A stretch of DNA of 64,000 nucleotides, taken from NCBI GenBank assembly GCA_016776505.1, contig JADHTG010000005.1:1-64000 (forward strand). The letters run 5' to 3'. Below the pieces are notes generated by a model. That model made no database searches. It saw only the letters and a program-made list of their open reading frames with translations, and was not told the origin of the DNA. This document shows, piece by piece, positions 18,307 to 27,190 of this stretch. This DNA is from Bacteroidota bacterium (GTDB lineage Bacteria; Bacteroidota; Bacteroidia; CAILMK01; JAAYUY01). Numbering within the stretch: the stretch's first letter is position 1; every line of letters begins with the position of its first letter. A program made the position numbers and the translations under genes.

Positions 18307-18314
18307 CAAAGATA
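18307..18314 (-). promoter_or_regulatory. Bacteroidota -7 box before DUF6089 copy 3
   Basis: The minus strand reads TATCTTTG, 25 nt before the ATG at 18282, within the 101-bp gap between copies 2 and 3. No -33 TTTG was found at the right distance. Confidence 0.4.
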
Positions 18315-18383
18315 TATTAATTTTATGCAATAAAATCCAGAAAAAGCAATAAAATCAATGGAATTCAGACTAAAAGAGATTGA

Positions 18384-19232
18384 CTAAAATCTATAACATG
18401 CGTTTGGTAAAATAGAATATGAAATAGTAAAACCAGTGAAGAAGTATGCATCATTATTTGTTGGATCACCTCTGTCATCTGATGGACCATATTCGATTCT
18501 TTCATTCAGTACTTCACCTGAGCGGTTAGAAAGTACATCTGCAATAGGAACACTTACTCCGTTTATTAAAACTGAGCCGTGAGTAGCAATTAAAATATCT
18601 GATTCAATGAAAGTTTTACTTACATCATCAAGATAATCAGTAAAAGTTACCCTGTATCCAAACTCAAATCCAACATTCCAATATCTGCTTAATGCATATT
18701 TCCACCCAAATCCAAGGGGAATACATAACTGGGTCAATGCATATTTATCCCTGTCGTTGTATTTTGTTGTCCCCTGGCCTTCAGTTCCAAGGGGTTGCAG
18801 GTTAAACCACTCTCCTAAATACTCTGCTTTCGGATTAAATCGAAAGACTGATACACCAAAAAGCAAATAAGGAGAGTTATTGTATCTGGGATGAGGAGAA
18901 CTGTAGCCAATCAGGTTGATCTCGCTTTGTACACCTATATCTAAAAGAGATGAATTAAAACTCAGGTTACGTGCCTTGCGATCAAATGTGGATGCATTGG
19001 CATCATTGCCGGATATGGTACCGTAAAAACCATTCACTTTGACAGTAAACCATTGATTTACATTATATCTGACTATTGCTCCAGTGGCAGGGTGAAGTTC
19101 TTTGAAATCAATTCCTGATTGAACCAGGTCACCAGTGTATCCACTAACTCCTCCAAATAAACCTACCTCCCAATACTGTGAACTTGAAATTAGTGGGGAA
19201 ACCAGTAGGATTACAAATAGGAGTTTTCGCAC
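18384..19232 (-). CDS. DUF6089 outer-membrane beta-barrel protein, copy 2 of 4
   Basis: 282 residues with signal peptide ending SSSQ, mature start YWEVGLFGGVSGYTGDL, LQPLGTEGQG, FTDYLDDVSKTF and the C-terminus PNACYRF (Cys at -4, terminal Phe). The alternating hydrophobic pattern fits a small barrel. It starts 15 nt after copy 1 and should share its transcript. It is very similar in layout to copy 3, which suggests a local duplication. Function unknown. Confidence 0.75.
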   Translation of the reverse strand: MRKLLFVILLVSPLISSSQYWEVGLFGGVSGYTGDLVQSGIDFKELHPATGAIVRYNVNQWFTVKVNGFYGTISGNDANASTFDRKARNLSFNSSLLDIGVQSEINLIGYSSPHPRYNNSPYLLFGVSVFRFNPKAEYLGEWFNLQPLGTEGQGTTKYNDRDKYALTQLCIPLGFGWKYALSRYWNVGFEFGYRVTFTDYLDDVSKTFIESDILIATHGSVLINGVSVPIADVLSNRSGEVLNERIEYGPSDDRGDPTNNDAYFFTGFTISYSILPNACYRF

Positions 19233-19247
19233 GTAAATAATAATTTC

Positions 19248-20132
19248 TTAGAAACAGAAACAGGTATTATTTCTGAAAGTTTTTGATATGGAGAAACCAA
19301 ACCACATATAGGCATCCATTTGTTCGGGGTGACCTCTTTCAAAACCTGTGGGATAATTAGGGGTAAATACACCACCTGCAAGTGTACCTAATCTATCTGA
19401 AAGTTGAACTGTTATGGCATCTTCAGGATCAGATAAATTAAAGTCGTTATTATAATCCGGATAATAGCCTCCAAAATCATCTAAATGATCAGTAAAAGTT
19501 TTATTCTGGCTGACATAGAGTGCAATATTCCACAAATAAAGATTAAGCTGTTTACTGCTTCTTGGTCGTTTAAAGCTATATTTAATTCCGAAGCCGTATG
19601 GGATTGAAATTTGAGTCAATGCATATTTAGGCTCGTATCCGGGCCGTCCCTGGCCTTCCGTCCCACGAGGCTGGAGTTCATATACCACCCCGTTTAATTC
19701 CCCTTTGGGATTGAAATTAAAAACACTAACACCGGTAAAAATATAGGGTGACCAGTTTCTTAATTTATTTCCGGCAATATAGGGTAGAATATTGTATTCC
19801 ATCTGTGCATGAATATCTAATAAATGAGACTTAAACTGGGCTTCCCGATTCCATGCTGCACCATCCTGCTGAGGATCTTTATCCCCGTCATATCCTTCAA
19901 TATTGCCATAGTATACTCCCCCTTTGAAGTTAAACCTGGGAGTAAAATAATATCTAAAAAAGGCTCCACCTCCGAGTTTACTTTCATTCCAGGAGACATG
20001 TTTCCAGGTAAGATCACCCAAATACTCTGTAACCCCCAGGTATACACCGATTTCTTTATCTTGGGAATAAACATTGGAATTCATTCCTAATACAAAAATC
20101 ATCGCAATAAATACTTTCAATAATTGTTTCAT
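19248..20132 (-). CDS. DUF6089 outer-membrane beta-barrel protein, copy 1 of 4
   Basis: 294 residues from the ATG at 20132, with signal peptide KQLLKVFIAMIFVLG...YSQ, mature start KEIGVYLGVTEYLGDL, LQPRGTEGQG, FTDHLDDFGGYY and the C-terminus NNTCFCF (Cys at -4 and -2). It is the longest copy, with an added loop rich in Asp and Asn around FNLSDPEDA. The frame opens to 20222, but that start lies upstream of a well-formed promoter (20162-20192), so it is rejected. It leads the tandem array. Function unknown. Confidence 0.75.
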   Translation of the reverse strand: MKQLLKVFIAMIFVLGMNSNVYSQDKEIGVYLGVTEYLGDLTWKHVSWNESKLGGGAFFRYYFTPRFNFKGGVYYGNIEGYDGDKDPQQDGAAWNREAQFKSHLLDIHAQMEYNILPYIAGNKLRNWSPYIFTGVSVFNFNPKGELNGVVYELQPRGTEGQGRPGYEPKYALTQISIPYGFGIKYSFKRPRSSKQLNLYLWNIALYVSQNKTFTDHLDDFGGYYPDYNNDFNLSDPEDAITVQLSDRLGTLAGGVFTPNYPTGFERGHPEQMDAYMWFGFSISKTFRNNTCFCF

Positions 20133-20161
20133 CACTTTATTTTTACGACTGTTAGATTTGA

Positions 20162-20192
20162 CAAAAATAACACAGAATTGACTTATAACAAA
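20162..20192 (-). promoter_or_regulatory. Promoter of the DUF6089 array
   Basis: On the minus strand TTTG (20192-20189) is followed by a 19-nt spacer and TATTTTTG (20169-20162). Both elements and the spacing match the Bacteroidota sigma consensus. The ATG at 20132 lies about 23 nt from the expected transcript start. Confidence 0.65.
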
Positions 20193-20214
20193 AATAAAAC
20201 AAATTTTTAATATC

Positions 20215-21099
20215 TCAAACATTTCTGTAGTCGATTCCCCAACTCAGCTTTTCCCTGATTATTTCACTGAATTTCTGTTCATTAAGTCTTACGGTTTGTA
20301 AGTTGAAATCAGCTTTTCTTAATTTTAATTTATATGTTTGATCTACAATTTTATACCTTGAATCGAGAGCCACAATAAACTCTTTATCCCGGCTCATTAT
20401 TTCAAAAGACAATTCCACATGATCTGGGACGATAACAGGTCTTACATTTAGATTATGAGGTGCGACAGGCGTTATAACAAAGTTTTTTGACTCAGGATAA
20501 ACAATTGGCCCCCCACAACTCATAGAATAAGCTGTTGATCCTGTAGGGGTTGAGACAATTAAACCATCTCCCCAATATTTGTTAAAAAAATCACCATTCA
20601 AAAATGTGGTAATAGCAGTTAAGGATGAATTATCCCTCTTGTGAATCGTAAAATCATTTAATGCAAAATTATCCTCTTTAAATAAAGAGGTTTTTGATTT
20701 TAATTCTATGACCGAGCGACTTTCCAGGGAATATTGTTTATTTATTAAGCAAAAAATAATTTGATCCAAATCTTCCACCAAATTATTAGCCAGAAATCCC
20801 AGGCGACCAGTATTGATGCCAATAACAGGTATATTTGAATTTTTTACAAAAATTAAGGTGTTTAAAAAAGTCCCATCGCCGCCAATACTAATGATAAAAT
20901 CTACCCGGTTCTCAATAAGGTCTGAATGATTTTCTAAGATATTGTTTTTTATATCATAAGCTACTAAATGCTCAAGAGGTTTTTCAAAATTTGTATGAAA
21001 CATAATTTCAATTTTATTCTCAATTAGCTTATTTATTACCGTGGAATAAATTTGAATATGATCGTTGAGATTTCCTTTTGAAAAAAGAGCTACTTTCAT
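20215..21099 (-). CDS. nadK: NAD kinase
   Basis: It phosphorylates NAD to NADP in the cytoplasm. From the ATG at 21099 the protein has 294 residues, with the family GGDGTFLN (73-80), the NTGRLGFL motif around 100 and the GSTAYSMSCGGPIVYP segment that binds NAD. A TTG 12 nt further upstream is the only longer start and is unlikely. It heads the minus-strand envelope cluster and overlaps none of its neighbours once the DUF6089 start is set to 20132. Confidence 0.93.
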   Translation of the reverse strand: MKVALFSKGNLNDHIQIYSTVINKLIENKIEIMFHTNFEKPLEHLVAYDIKNNILENHSDLIENRVDFIISIGGDGTFLNTLIFVKNSNIPVIGINTGRLGFLANNLVEDLDQIIFCLINKQYSLESRSVIELKSKTSLFKEDNFALNDFTIHKRDNSSLTAITTFLNGDFFNKYWGDGLIVSTPTGSTAYSMSCGGPIVYPESKNFVITPVAPHNLNVRPVIVPDHVELSFEIMSRDKEFIVALDSRYKIVDQTYKLKLRKADFNLQTVRLNEQKFSEIIREKLSWGIDYRNV

Positions 21100-21136
21100 T
21101 TTATCATGCAATGCTTAATTTATATTCTTCCTGCTT

Positions 21137-21144
21137 CAAAAATA
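21137..21144 (-). promoter_or_regulatory. Bacteroidota -7 box for nadK
   Basis: The minus strand reads TATTTTTG, 38 nt before the nadK ATG. It is divergent from the box at 21201-21208 that serves the acyltransferase gene. Confidence 0.45.
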
Positions 21145-21200
21145 AGCAAAAGAAAAGGGATAGGACATAAGCTCCACAAGTAATATGAATGATTTATTTT

Positions 21201-21208
21201 TAACTTTG
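21201..21208 (+). promoter_or_regulatory. Bacteroidota -7 box for the acyltransferase pair
   Basis: TAACTTTG is an exact consensus match. Transcription would begin near 21214, which places the TTG at 21213 outside the message and favours the ATG at 21237. Confidence 0.55.
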
Positions 21209-21236
21209 TAAGTTGAATATTGAAGTAAATCCTGAT

Positions 21237-22088
21237 ATGATTAATCAAAAAACCTATAAAAAGTTTATTGATATTGAAGATGTTCTTAATTCGAAAAGTA
21301 AAATTATAAAAAAAATCACACCTGGATTTGTTTTTAGAATTTTCAGAAAAATACTTCATGAAGAAGAGATCAATCAGGCAATTGAAAATAATCGCAGCAA
21401 ATACGGACCTGACTTTGCAAAAGCCATCATCGATGAATTTGGGGCAAGGATTTCTATTAAGGGCCAAATTGATATTAGCCAAAAGAGCAGGCTTATCATG
21501 GTGTCAAATCATCCCCTGGGTGGCCTTGATGGCTTGGCGCTCATATCCATTATCGGTAAAATAAGAAGTGATCTAAAATTTATTGTGAACGACCTTTTAC
21601 TTAATGTTGAAAATTTAAGATCTATTTTTTTACCGGTAAATAAAGTGGGTTCCAGTCCTAAAGATGCACTTAAAGTCATTAATGATGCTTTTACATCTGA
21701 CCATCTTCTCTTAAGCTTTCCATTTGGATTGGTCTCAAGAAGAAAAAAAGGCATCATCCATGATCTTGAGTGGAAAAAGAGTTTTATAACCAAAGCAAAG
21801 CAGACAAAAAGGGATATTATTCCTGTTCATATTGATGGCAGAAATTCAAATTTTTTTTATAGATTAGCTAATTTGAGAACATTCTTGGGAATTAAATTAA
21901 ATATTGAAATGTTTTTTTTAGTTAATGAAATGTATAAGCAAAAAAATCAGAATATTACCATTACTTTTGGGAAGCCAATTCCGATTTCTACTTTTAATAA
22001 CAAATACAGTGAATCAGAATGGGCAGAGAAATTGCGTAAATTTGTCTATGAGCTCCCTTCCGATCCAAATAAATCATTTATACAATAA
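21237..22088 (+). CDS. PlsC-like O-acyltransferase, probable glycine-lipid GlsA type
   Basis: A 283-residue membrane-associated acyltransferase. The active-site segment is N91-H92-P-L-G-G-L-D98-G: His and Asp are separated by five residues, where most PlsC enzymes have four. A later FPFGLVSRR corresponds to the substrate-binding FPEG motif, with Phe-Gly in place of Glu-Gly. It is followed after 18 nt by an OlsB-like N-acyltransferase. In Bacteroides thetaiotaomicron such a pair (glsA/glsB) makes N-acyl and diacyl glycine lipids, so this gene is inferred to add the second, ester-linked fatty acid. A general lysophospholipid acyltransferase is the alternative. The start is chosen by the upstream -7 box. 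Confidence 0.7.
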   Translation: MINQKTYKKFIDIEDVLNSKSKIIKKITPGFVFRIFRKILHEEEINQAIENNRSKYGPDFAKAIIDEFGARISIKGQIDISQKSRLIMVSNHPLGGLDGLALISIIGKIRSDLKFIVNDLLLNVENLRSIFLPVNKVGSSPKDALKVINDAFTSDHLLLSFPFGLVSRRKKGIIHDLEWKKSFITKAKQTKRDIIPVHIDGRNSNFFYRLANLRTFLGIKLNIEMFFLVNEMYKQKNQNITITFGKPIPISTFNNKYSESEWAEKLRKFVYELPSDPNKSFIQ

Positions 22089-22106
22089 TTTAAATTTAAC
22101 CGGTAA

Positions 22107-23060
22107 ATGGAGAATATTATTCAAGCGGTAAAAAAGGAATTATTAAAAAAAGAACTCAATGAACAACGTTTTCTGAGGAATACAAATAATGGGAACAATG
22201 AAATTTATATTGTATCTAATAATGATTCACCTAATGTAATTACGGAGATCGGTCGTTTAAGAGAGATTAGTTTTCGGGATGCTGGTGGAGGTACAGGAAA
22301 AAGTATGGATATCGATGAATTTGATTTGTCGGAAATTCCATATAAACAGCTTATTGTCTGGGATCCTGAAGATGAAGAAATTGTTGGAGGTTATCGATTT
22401 ATTCATTGCAGCGATGTACCGAAAAATGAAAATGGGCAACCCCAATTAGCCACTTCTGAATTATTTCATTTTAGTGATCAATTTATAAAAGATTATATTC
22501 CTTACACTGTTGAACTGGGCCGGTCTTTTGTGCAACCTATGTACCAGCTTACCTACAATTTCAGGAAGGGAATGTATTCCCTGGATAACCTTTGGGATGG
22601 ATTAGGTGCTATTGTTATTGAAGATCCTGAAATAAAGTACTATTTTGGTAAAATCACCATGTATCCCCGGTTTAATATTTTTGCACGTGATATGATCCTT
22701 TTTTTCCTTTCAAAGTATTTTCAGGATAAAAACAACCTGGTTACTCCTATTCATGCCATTACCCTTCAAACAGATCTGAAAAAGCTTCAGCACACATTTT
22801 ATGGAGAAACATTCCAGGATGATTACAGAATATTGGTTCAAGAAGTGAGACGATTAAAAGAAAATGTTCCTCCCCTTGTGAATGCCTATATGAACTTATC
22901 AGCCACTATGCATTATTTTGGAACTGCCATTAATAAATCATTTGGGGACGTGGAGGAATCTGGAATAATAATCGCTATTGATGACATTTATGACATTAAA
23001 AAGGACAGGCACCTTTCAACTTATGTAAAGGAAGACAGGCGAGCGAGTAAGAATTCTTAG
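22107..23060 (+). CDS. OlsB-like N-acyltransferase, probable glycine-lipid GlsB type
   Basis: A 317-residue GNAT-fold protein of the ornithine-lipid OlsB/hemolysin family. The hallmark VELGRSFVQP is at about 135-144, preceded by IVWDPEDEEIVGGYRF, the strand-turn that packs against the acyl donor. OlsB enzymes transfer a 3-hydroxyacyl group from ACP to an amino acid; the Bacteroides homologue GlsB uses glycine. The pairing with the O-acyltransferase supports glycine or a related amino acid as substrate, by inference. The stop codon overlaps convergent cvpA by 4 nt. Confidence 0.75.
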   Translation: MENIIQAVKKELLKKELNEQRFLRNTNNGNNEIYIVSNNDSPNVITEIGRLREISFRDAGGGTGKSMDIDEFDLSEIPYKQLIVWDPEDEEIVGGYRFIHCSDVPKNENGQPQLATSELFHFSDQFIKDYIPYTVELGRSFVQPMYQLTYNFRKGMYSLDNLWDGLGAIVIEDPEIKYYFGKITMYPRFNIFARDMILFFLSKYFQDKNNLVTPIHAITLQTDLKKLQHTFYGETFQDDYRILVQEVRRLKENVPPLVNAYMNLSATMHYFGTAINKSFGDVEESGIIIAIDDIYDIKKDRHLSTYVKEDRRASKNS

Positions 23061-23587
23061 ATTGAATCAGCAATTTCATCAAAGAATTCCTCAATTTGAT
23101 CTATGGTCCCCCGGGCTTCCTCTTTATAATCTGTAATAAAAGAAATAACTTTAGGAGATATGGGTTCCAGATAATAATAACTCAATGATTCTTCTTTCAT
23201 TTTTTCCGGGATGATTTCCACCTGTTCAGAAATCCACAACAGCAAACTAAACAATAAAACCACTTTTAGAACTCCAAACAGGGCTCCTGCAATGCGATTG
23301 AAGATATTCAGTTTTGCTGTTTTAATAATCTTCTGCAGAAGCCTGGCTAATAAAATGATCAATAGAAATATGCCTAAAAAAACAAGCAGATAAGCAACAT
23401 AAGGCATCCATTTTGAACTGAGTTCCAATCCTGAACTAAGCATCAACTTATGTGAAAGTTTCATCGCTCCAATAATGGCTACTATGAAAGCTACAACTGA
23501 TAAAGCCTCAATAAGGAGTCCTTTTTTAAATCCCGTTATTAAAAAATAAAGTAAAGGAATTAAAAATATAATATCAAGAATATTCAT
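23057..23587 (-). CDS. CvpA-family membrane protein
   Basis: A 176-residue inner-membrane protein with four hydrophobic segments in the first 120 residues, including MNILDIIFLIPLLYFLITG, and a polar acidic tail. This layout and the GFKKGLLIE turn fit CvpA, a family named for colicin V production in E. coli and linked to envelope stress; its biochemical role is not settled. It follows the YqeY-like gene after 2 nt and ends against the acyltransferase gene. Confidence 0.8.
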   Translation of the reverse strand: MNILDIIFLIPLLYFLITGFKKGLLIEALSVVAFIVAIIGAMKLSHKLMLSSGLELSSKWMPYVAYLLVFLGIFLLIILLARLLQKIIKTAKLNIFNRIAGALFGVLKVVLLFSLLLWISEQVEIIPEKMKEESLSYYYLEPISPKVISFITDYKEEARGTIDQIEEFFDEIADSI

Positions 23588-23589
23588 GA

Positions 23590-24036
23590 TCAGGAGAGCA
23601 ATCTTTTTACAATTTCTGAAATGGTTTTGCCATCTGCCTGGCTGGAAAATTTTTTCATAGCTAATGGCATTACTTTACCCATATCCGCCATGGAATTAGC
23701 CTCGGTTTCATGAATTATTTCACTGACCTTTTCTTCAATTTCAGCTGCTGATAATTGTTTTGGCAAGTAAGAAGTAATCACTTCCAGTTCTTCCATTTCA
23801 ATCTGAACCAAATCAGCACGATTTTGCCTTTTATATATTTCGATTGATTCTCTTCTTTGTTTTGCTAATCGCTGTAATATTTGGACTTCATCATTCTCAG
23901 TAATTTCATTTTCTTTTCCCTGTGTTTTAAATAAAAGAATGGCTGATTTTATTGCCCTGGTTGCTCTTAATGCTCCCTGGTTTTTTGCTTTCATAGCAAA
24001 TTTCAGATCTTCATTTATTTTATTACTAAGCGACAT
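23590..24036 (-). CDS. GatB/YqeY-domain protein
   Basis: A 148-residue helical protein resembling YqeY and the C-terminal tail domain of GatB, which binds tRNA in the amidotransferase. Visible family features are the N-terminal MSLSNKINEDLKFAMKAK and the central SYLPKQLSAAEIEE with a C-terminal GKTISEIVKRLL. Stand-alone YqeY proteins lack a proven activity; a tRNA-related role is inferred from fold. It probably forms a two-gene unit with cvpA. Confidence 0.85.
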   Translation of the reverse strand: MSLSNKINEDLKFAMKAKNQGALRATRAIKSAILLFKTQGKENEITENDEVQILQRLAKQRRESIEIYKRQNRADLVQIEMEELEVITSYLPKQLSAAEIEEKVSEIIHETEANSMADMGKVMPLAMKKFSSQADGKTISEIVKRLLS

Positions 24037-24091
24037 TTCTTCTCAAAATTAATTTTTTTTAAATGAAAATGATGTATTAAAATCATTTAAT

Positions 24092-24127
24092 AAAAAAAAA
24101 GGGCTATCCTTTTTAAGACAGCCCTTC
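24092..24127 (-). terminator. Intrinsic terminator of gdhA
   Basis: On the minus strand AAGGGCT and AGCCCTT form a stem around a loop containing TTAAAAA, followed by a run of T. It lies 20-56 nt after the gdhA stop. Confidence 0.8.
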
Positions 24128-24147
24128 ATATAATAAAATACTAAATA

Positions 24148-25485
24148 TTATACAACACCTTGTGCCATCATAGCATCAGCGACTTTCACAAAACCGCCAA
24201 TATTTGCACCTTTTACATAGTCAATATAATCACCATCTTTGCCATATTTCACGCAATTCTCATGAATATCTATCATAATTTGATGCAGTTTTTGATCCAC
24301 TTCCTCTCTTGTCCATGATAAGCGCAATGAATTCTGGCTCATTTCCAAACCGGAAGTTGCTACACCGCCTGCGTTTGCAGCTTTGCCAGGTCCGAAAAGA
24401 ATCTTTGCATTTTGATAAGCTGTAATTGCTTCAGGTGTTGAAGGCATATTGGCACCTTCAGAAACGCAGTAACATCCATTATCTAAAAGCATCTTAGCGT
24501 CATCCCCATTAATTTCATTTTGCGTAGCACTCGGAAGGGCAATATCACATTTCACTTCCCATGGTCTTTTCCCATCCACATAAGTACATCCATACTTAGC
24601 TGCATATTCTTTTATACGACCACGTTTCACATTTTTAAGTTCCATGACATATGCAAGTTTTTCAGCATCAATTCCTTCGGGATCATAAATATAACCAGCA
24701 GAATCAGACAATGTAACTACTTTACCTCCAAATTCTGTAACTTTCTGAGTTGCAAATTGGGCTACATTTCCAGAGCCTGAAACAGTAACAATTTTACCTT
24801 TAAAGCTATCACCACGGGTTTTAAGCATTTCTTTGGCAAAATAAACCTGTCCATAACCAGTCGCTTCAGGGCGAATTAAACTGCCTCCCCACTCAATGGC
24901 CTTCCCAGTAAGCACACCTGTAAACTCATTTCTGATCCTCTTATACTGTCCAAAAAGGAATCCAATTTCTCTTCCACCGACCCCGATGTCGCCAGCAGGA
25001 ATGTCAGTGTCCGGTCCAATATGTTTGCAAAGTTCAGTCATAAAACTTTGGCAGAAACTCATGACCTCATTGTCAGATTTTCCTTTAGGATCGAAATCTG
25101 AACCGCCTTTCCCGCCACCCATTGGTAAGGTTGTAAGACTATTTTTCAAAACTTGTTCAAATGCGAGAAACTTAAGAATTCCGAGGTTCACAGTTGGATG
25201 AAATCTTAAACCTCCTTTATAAGGTCCAATTGCACTATTCATTTCAACTCTGTAACCACGACTAATCTGTACTTCTCCCTTATCATCCATCCAAGGAACG
25301 CGGAAAATAATAACCCTTTCAGGTTCAGCAATTCTTTCCAGAATCTTAGCTACCTTATAACGTGGATTTTCTTCAATATAAGGAATTAGAGATTCGGCAA
25401 CTTCTTCAACTGCCTGGTGAAATTCGAGTTCTCCCGGATTTTTGGCAATAATTCTTGCCATGAATTCTTTAACCTTGTTATCCAT
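24148..25485 (-). CDS. gdhA: NADP-type glutamate dehydrogenase
   Basis: It interconverts 2-oxoglutarate plus ammonia and glutamate. The 445-residue length and sequence fit the hexameric class I enzyme. Seen are the substrate-lysine region [18 protein letters not shown], the [13 protein letters not shown] loop and the Rossmann GSGNVAQFA for the dinucleotide. NADP use is the family norm for this length but was not proven by residues. It is monocistronic, with its own terminator, and is divergent from the TPR gene. Confidence 0.92.
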   Translation of the reverse strand: MDNKVKEFMARIIAKNPGELEFHQAVEEVAESLIPYIEENPRYKVAKILERIAEPERVIIFRVPWMDDKGEVQISRGYRVEMNSAIGPYKGGLRFHPTVNLGILKFLAFEQVLKNSLTTLPMGGGKGGSDFDPKGKSDNEVMSFCQSFMTELCKHIGPDTDIPAGDIGVGGREIGFLFGQYKRIRNEFTGVLTGKAIEWGGSLIRPEATGYGQVYFAKEMLKTRGDSFKGKIVTVSGSGNVAQFATQKVTEFGGKVVTLSDSAGYIYDPEGIDAEKLAYVMELKNVKRGRIKEYAAKYGCTYVDGKRPWEVKCDIALPSATQNEINGDDAKMLLDNGCYCVSEGANMPSTPEAITAYQNAKILFGPGKAANAGGVATSGLEMSQNSLRLSWTREEVDQKLHQIMIDIHENCVKYGKDGDYIDYVKGANIGGFVKVADAMMAQGVV

Positions 25486-25719
25486 TATTTAAATTTAATG
25501 TGTTATAAAAAAGAGCCACAATATAAAAAATTTATTTCTTTAAACAAGAATAATACACCAATAATATTGTTAGTTTATTAACAGTATGTAAATAACTGAT
25601 TTTCTGCATATATTAAGCCTCTGATTTAGTGATCCCAATTACACTTATAATTCCAGAGTAAATTGCTTTTATGGGGATAAATAGCAGGAAATATACTATT
25701 CAGATCTACTGATTTTATG

Positions 25720-25727
25720 TTAATTTG
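25720..25727 (+). promoter_or_regulatory. Possible -7 box for the TPR/GH3 unit
   Basis: TTAATTTG differs from TAnnTTTG at the second base and lies 40 nt before the TPR ATG. The 282-bp divergent gap (25486-25767) otherwise holds no gene or hairpin that can be supported. Confidence 0.3.
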
Positions 25728-25767
25728 CAGGCTATAATTAAAGTGCTTTTTCAACAGATAATCAACT

Positions 25768-27183
25768 ATGGATTTAATTGAGCAGAACAGTTCATCCCTT
25801 ATCAGATTAATTCGATTTTTCGAAAAGCAATCCATAACGGAGGATTATTCATTTTTTGAGATTTCAGATTTTGAATCCATCATCAAATACTATTTAAAAT
25901 CAAATAATAAAGACAAGGCTTTTGAAGCATCCTCAATAGCCATTAAATACTATCCGTATTCTATTCCTATTCTGATTTTAAATGTTGAATTACTTATTGA
26001 TAAATCAGAGCATGAAGAAGCCCTGGATTTATTGGAGCGTGCAGAAATGATCGCCTCAAATGATTCAAAAATCCAACAATTATTAGGCAGGATTTATTTC
26101 GAACTTGGAGAAAAAGAGGAAGCTATTCAACATCTTGATCAAGCCATACGCCTGGACAATTCCACAAAGAATTATAATCTATTTTTAAAAGCACTGGTAT
26201 TTCTTCAGCATGAGAATTTTGGAGAAGCATTGAAATTGCTTCGAAATGTGATCAATGAGGATCTTAAAAACGAAGAAGCGATCATTGAATTTGCACAATG
26301 CTATGAAACATTGGATGAACCAGAAAATGCGATTGCCATTTATCAGCAAATCATTGATAAAAACACCTACTCAGAATATGCCTGGAATAATTTGGGTTTG
26401 ATATACAATTATCAGAGCAAATATGAGCTGGCCTTTGATGCATTTGACATGGCACTGACCTTAAATTCTAAGAATCCGGTTACTTACTTTAATTTAGGAA
26501 ACAATTACCTCGATCAGACACTTTACAAGAAAGCCATAGAAAACTATAAAGAATCTATCCGATTTGGTCGAGAAGACTATTTGGTTTACATGCAACTGGG
26601 TTATTCTTATCTATTCATGGAAGAGAATGAAAAAGCACAATTGTTTTTTTCAAAATCATTGAAACTTAATAAAAACTATCCTGATTGCTGGTTTGGTTTA
26701 GGATTATCGTTGTCAAACCAGGAAAAATATGAGGATGCAATCACACACCTGGAAAAAGCAGTAGAACTTTTTCCATTCAATGATAAATTTTGGTATGAAT
26801 TAGCAAATTGCTATTCATTTTCAAGTGATTATAAAAAAACCCGGGATGCGTTTATTCAGTCACTTGAAATTAATCCTTATAACACAGTGGCTGTAATTGA
26901 TTTTGCCCTGTTTCTTCATGACCATAAAAAAACTGAAATAGCCGTTGAAAGATTGATGGACGCTATTACGTTAAACGATAAAAATGCTGAATATTATTAC
27001 ATTCTTGCAGGGATTTTATATGACAGTAAACATGAAGATGCTGATTTTTATCTTGAGAAAGCATTGAAACTGGATCCCAATAAAGCTGGATTACTATTTG
27101 AATACTTTCCATTCATCTTTTCTGAAGATAGAATAGTTAATCTGATTGACAGCAAGGGAGGTACAATAACGCTTTTTTCCTGA
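25768..27183 (+). CDS. Tetratricopeptide-repeat protein
   Basis: A 471-residue cytoplasmic protein built almost wholly of TPR helical pairs, about ten to eleven from residue 60 onward. Repeats show the usual W/L-G-Y-A-F-A-P spacing, for example AWNNLGLIYNYQSKYELAFD and CWFGLGLSLSNQEKYEDAIT. No signal peptide, enzyme domain or DNA-binding segment is seen. TPR arrays act as protein-binding scaffolds; the partner is unknown. The GH3 gene starts 7 nt after its stop, so the two are cotranscribed. Confidence 0.85.
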   Translation: MDLIEQNSSSLIRLIRFFEKQSITEDYSFFEISDFESIIKYYLKSNNKDKAFEASSIAIKYYPYSIPILILNVELLIDKSEHEEALDLLERAEMIASNDSKIQQLLGRIYFELGEKEEAIQHLDQAIRLDNSTKNYNLFLKALVFLQHENFGEALKLLRNVINEDLKNEEAIIEFAQCYETLDEPENAIAIYQQIIDKNTYSEYAWNNLGLIYNYQSKYELAFDAFDMALTLNSKNPVTYFNLGNNYLDQTLYKKAIENYKESIRFGREDYLVYMQLGYSYLFMEENEKAQLFFSKSLKLNKNYPDCWFGLGLSLSNQEKYEDAITHLEKAVELFPFNDKFWYELANCYSFSSDYKKTRDAFIQSLEINPYNTVAVIDFALFLHDHKKTEIAVERLMDAITLNDKNAEYYYILAGILYDSKHEDADFYLEKALKLDPNKAGLLFEYFPFIFSEDRIVNLIDSKGGTITLFS

Positions 27184-27190
27184 CAAATTA

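Noticed and set aside
20133-20222. Longer N-terminus for DUF6089 copy 1
   Set aside because: It overlaps a well-formed promoter and would place the signal peptide 30 residues inside the protein.
21120-21482. A minus-strand 120-codon frame upstream of nadK
   Set aside because: It lies opposite the acyltransferase gene and crosses its promoter; it has no recognisable family feature.
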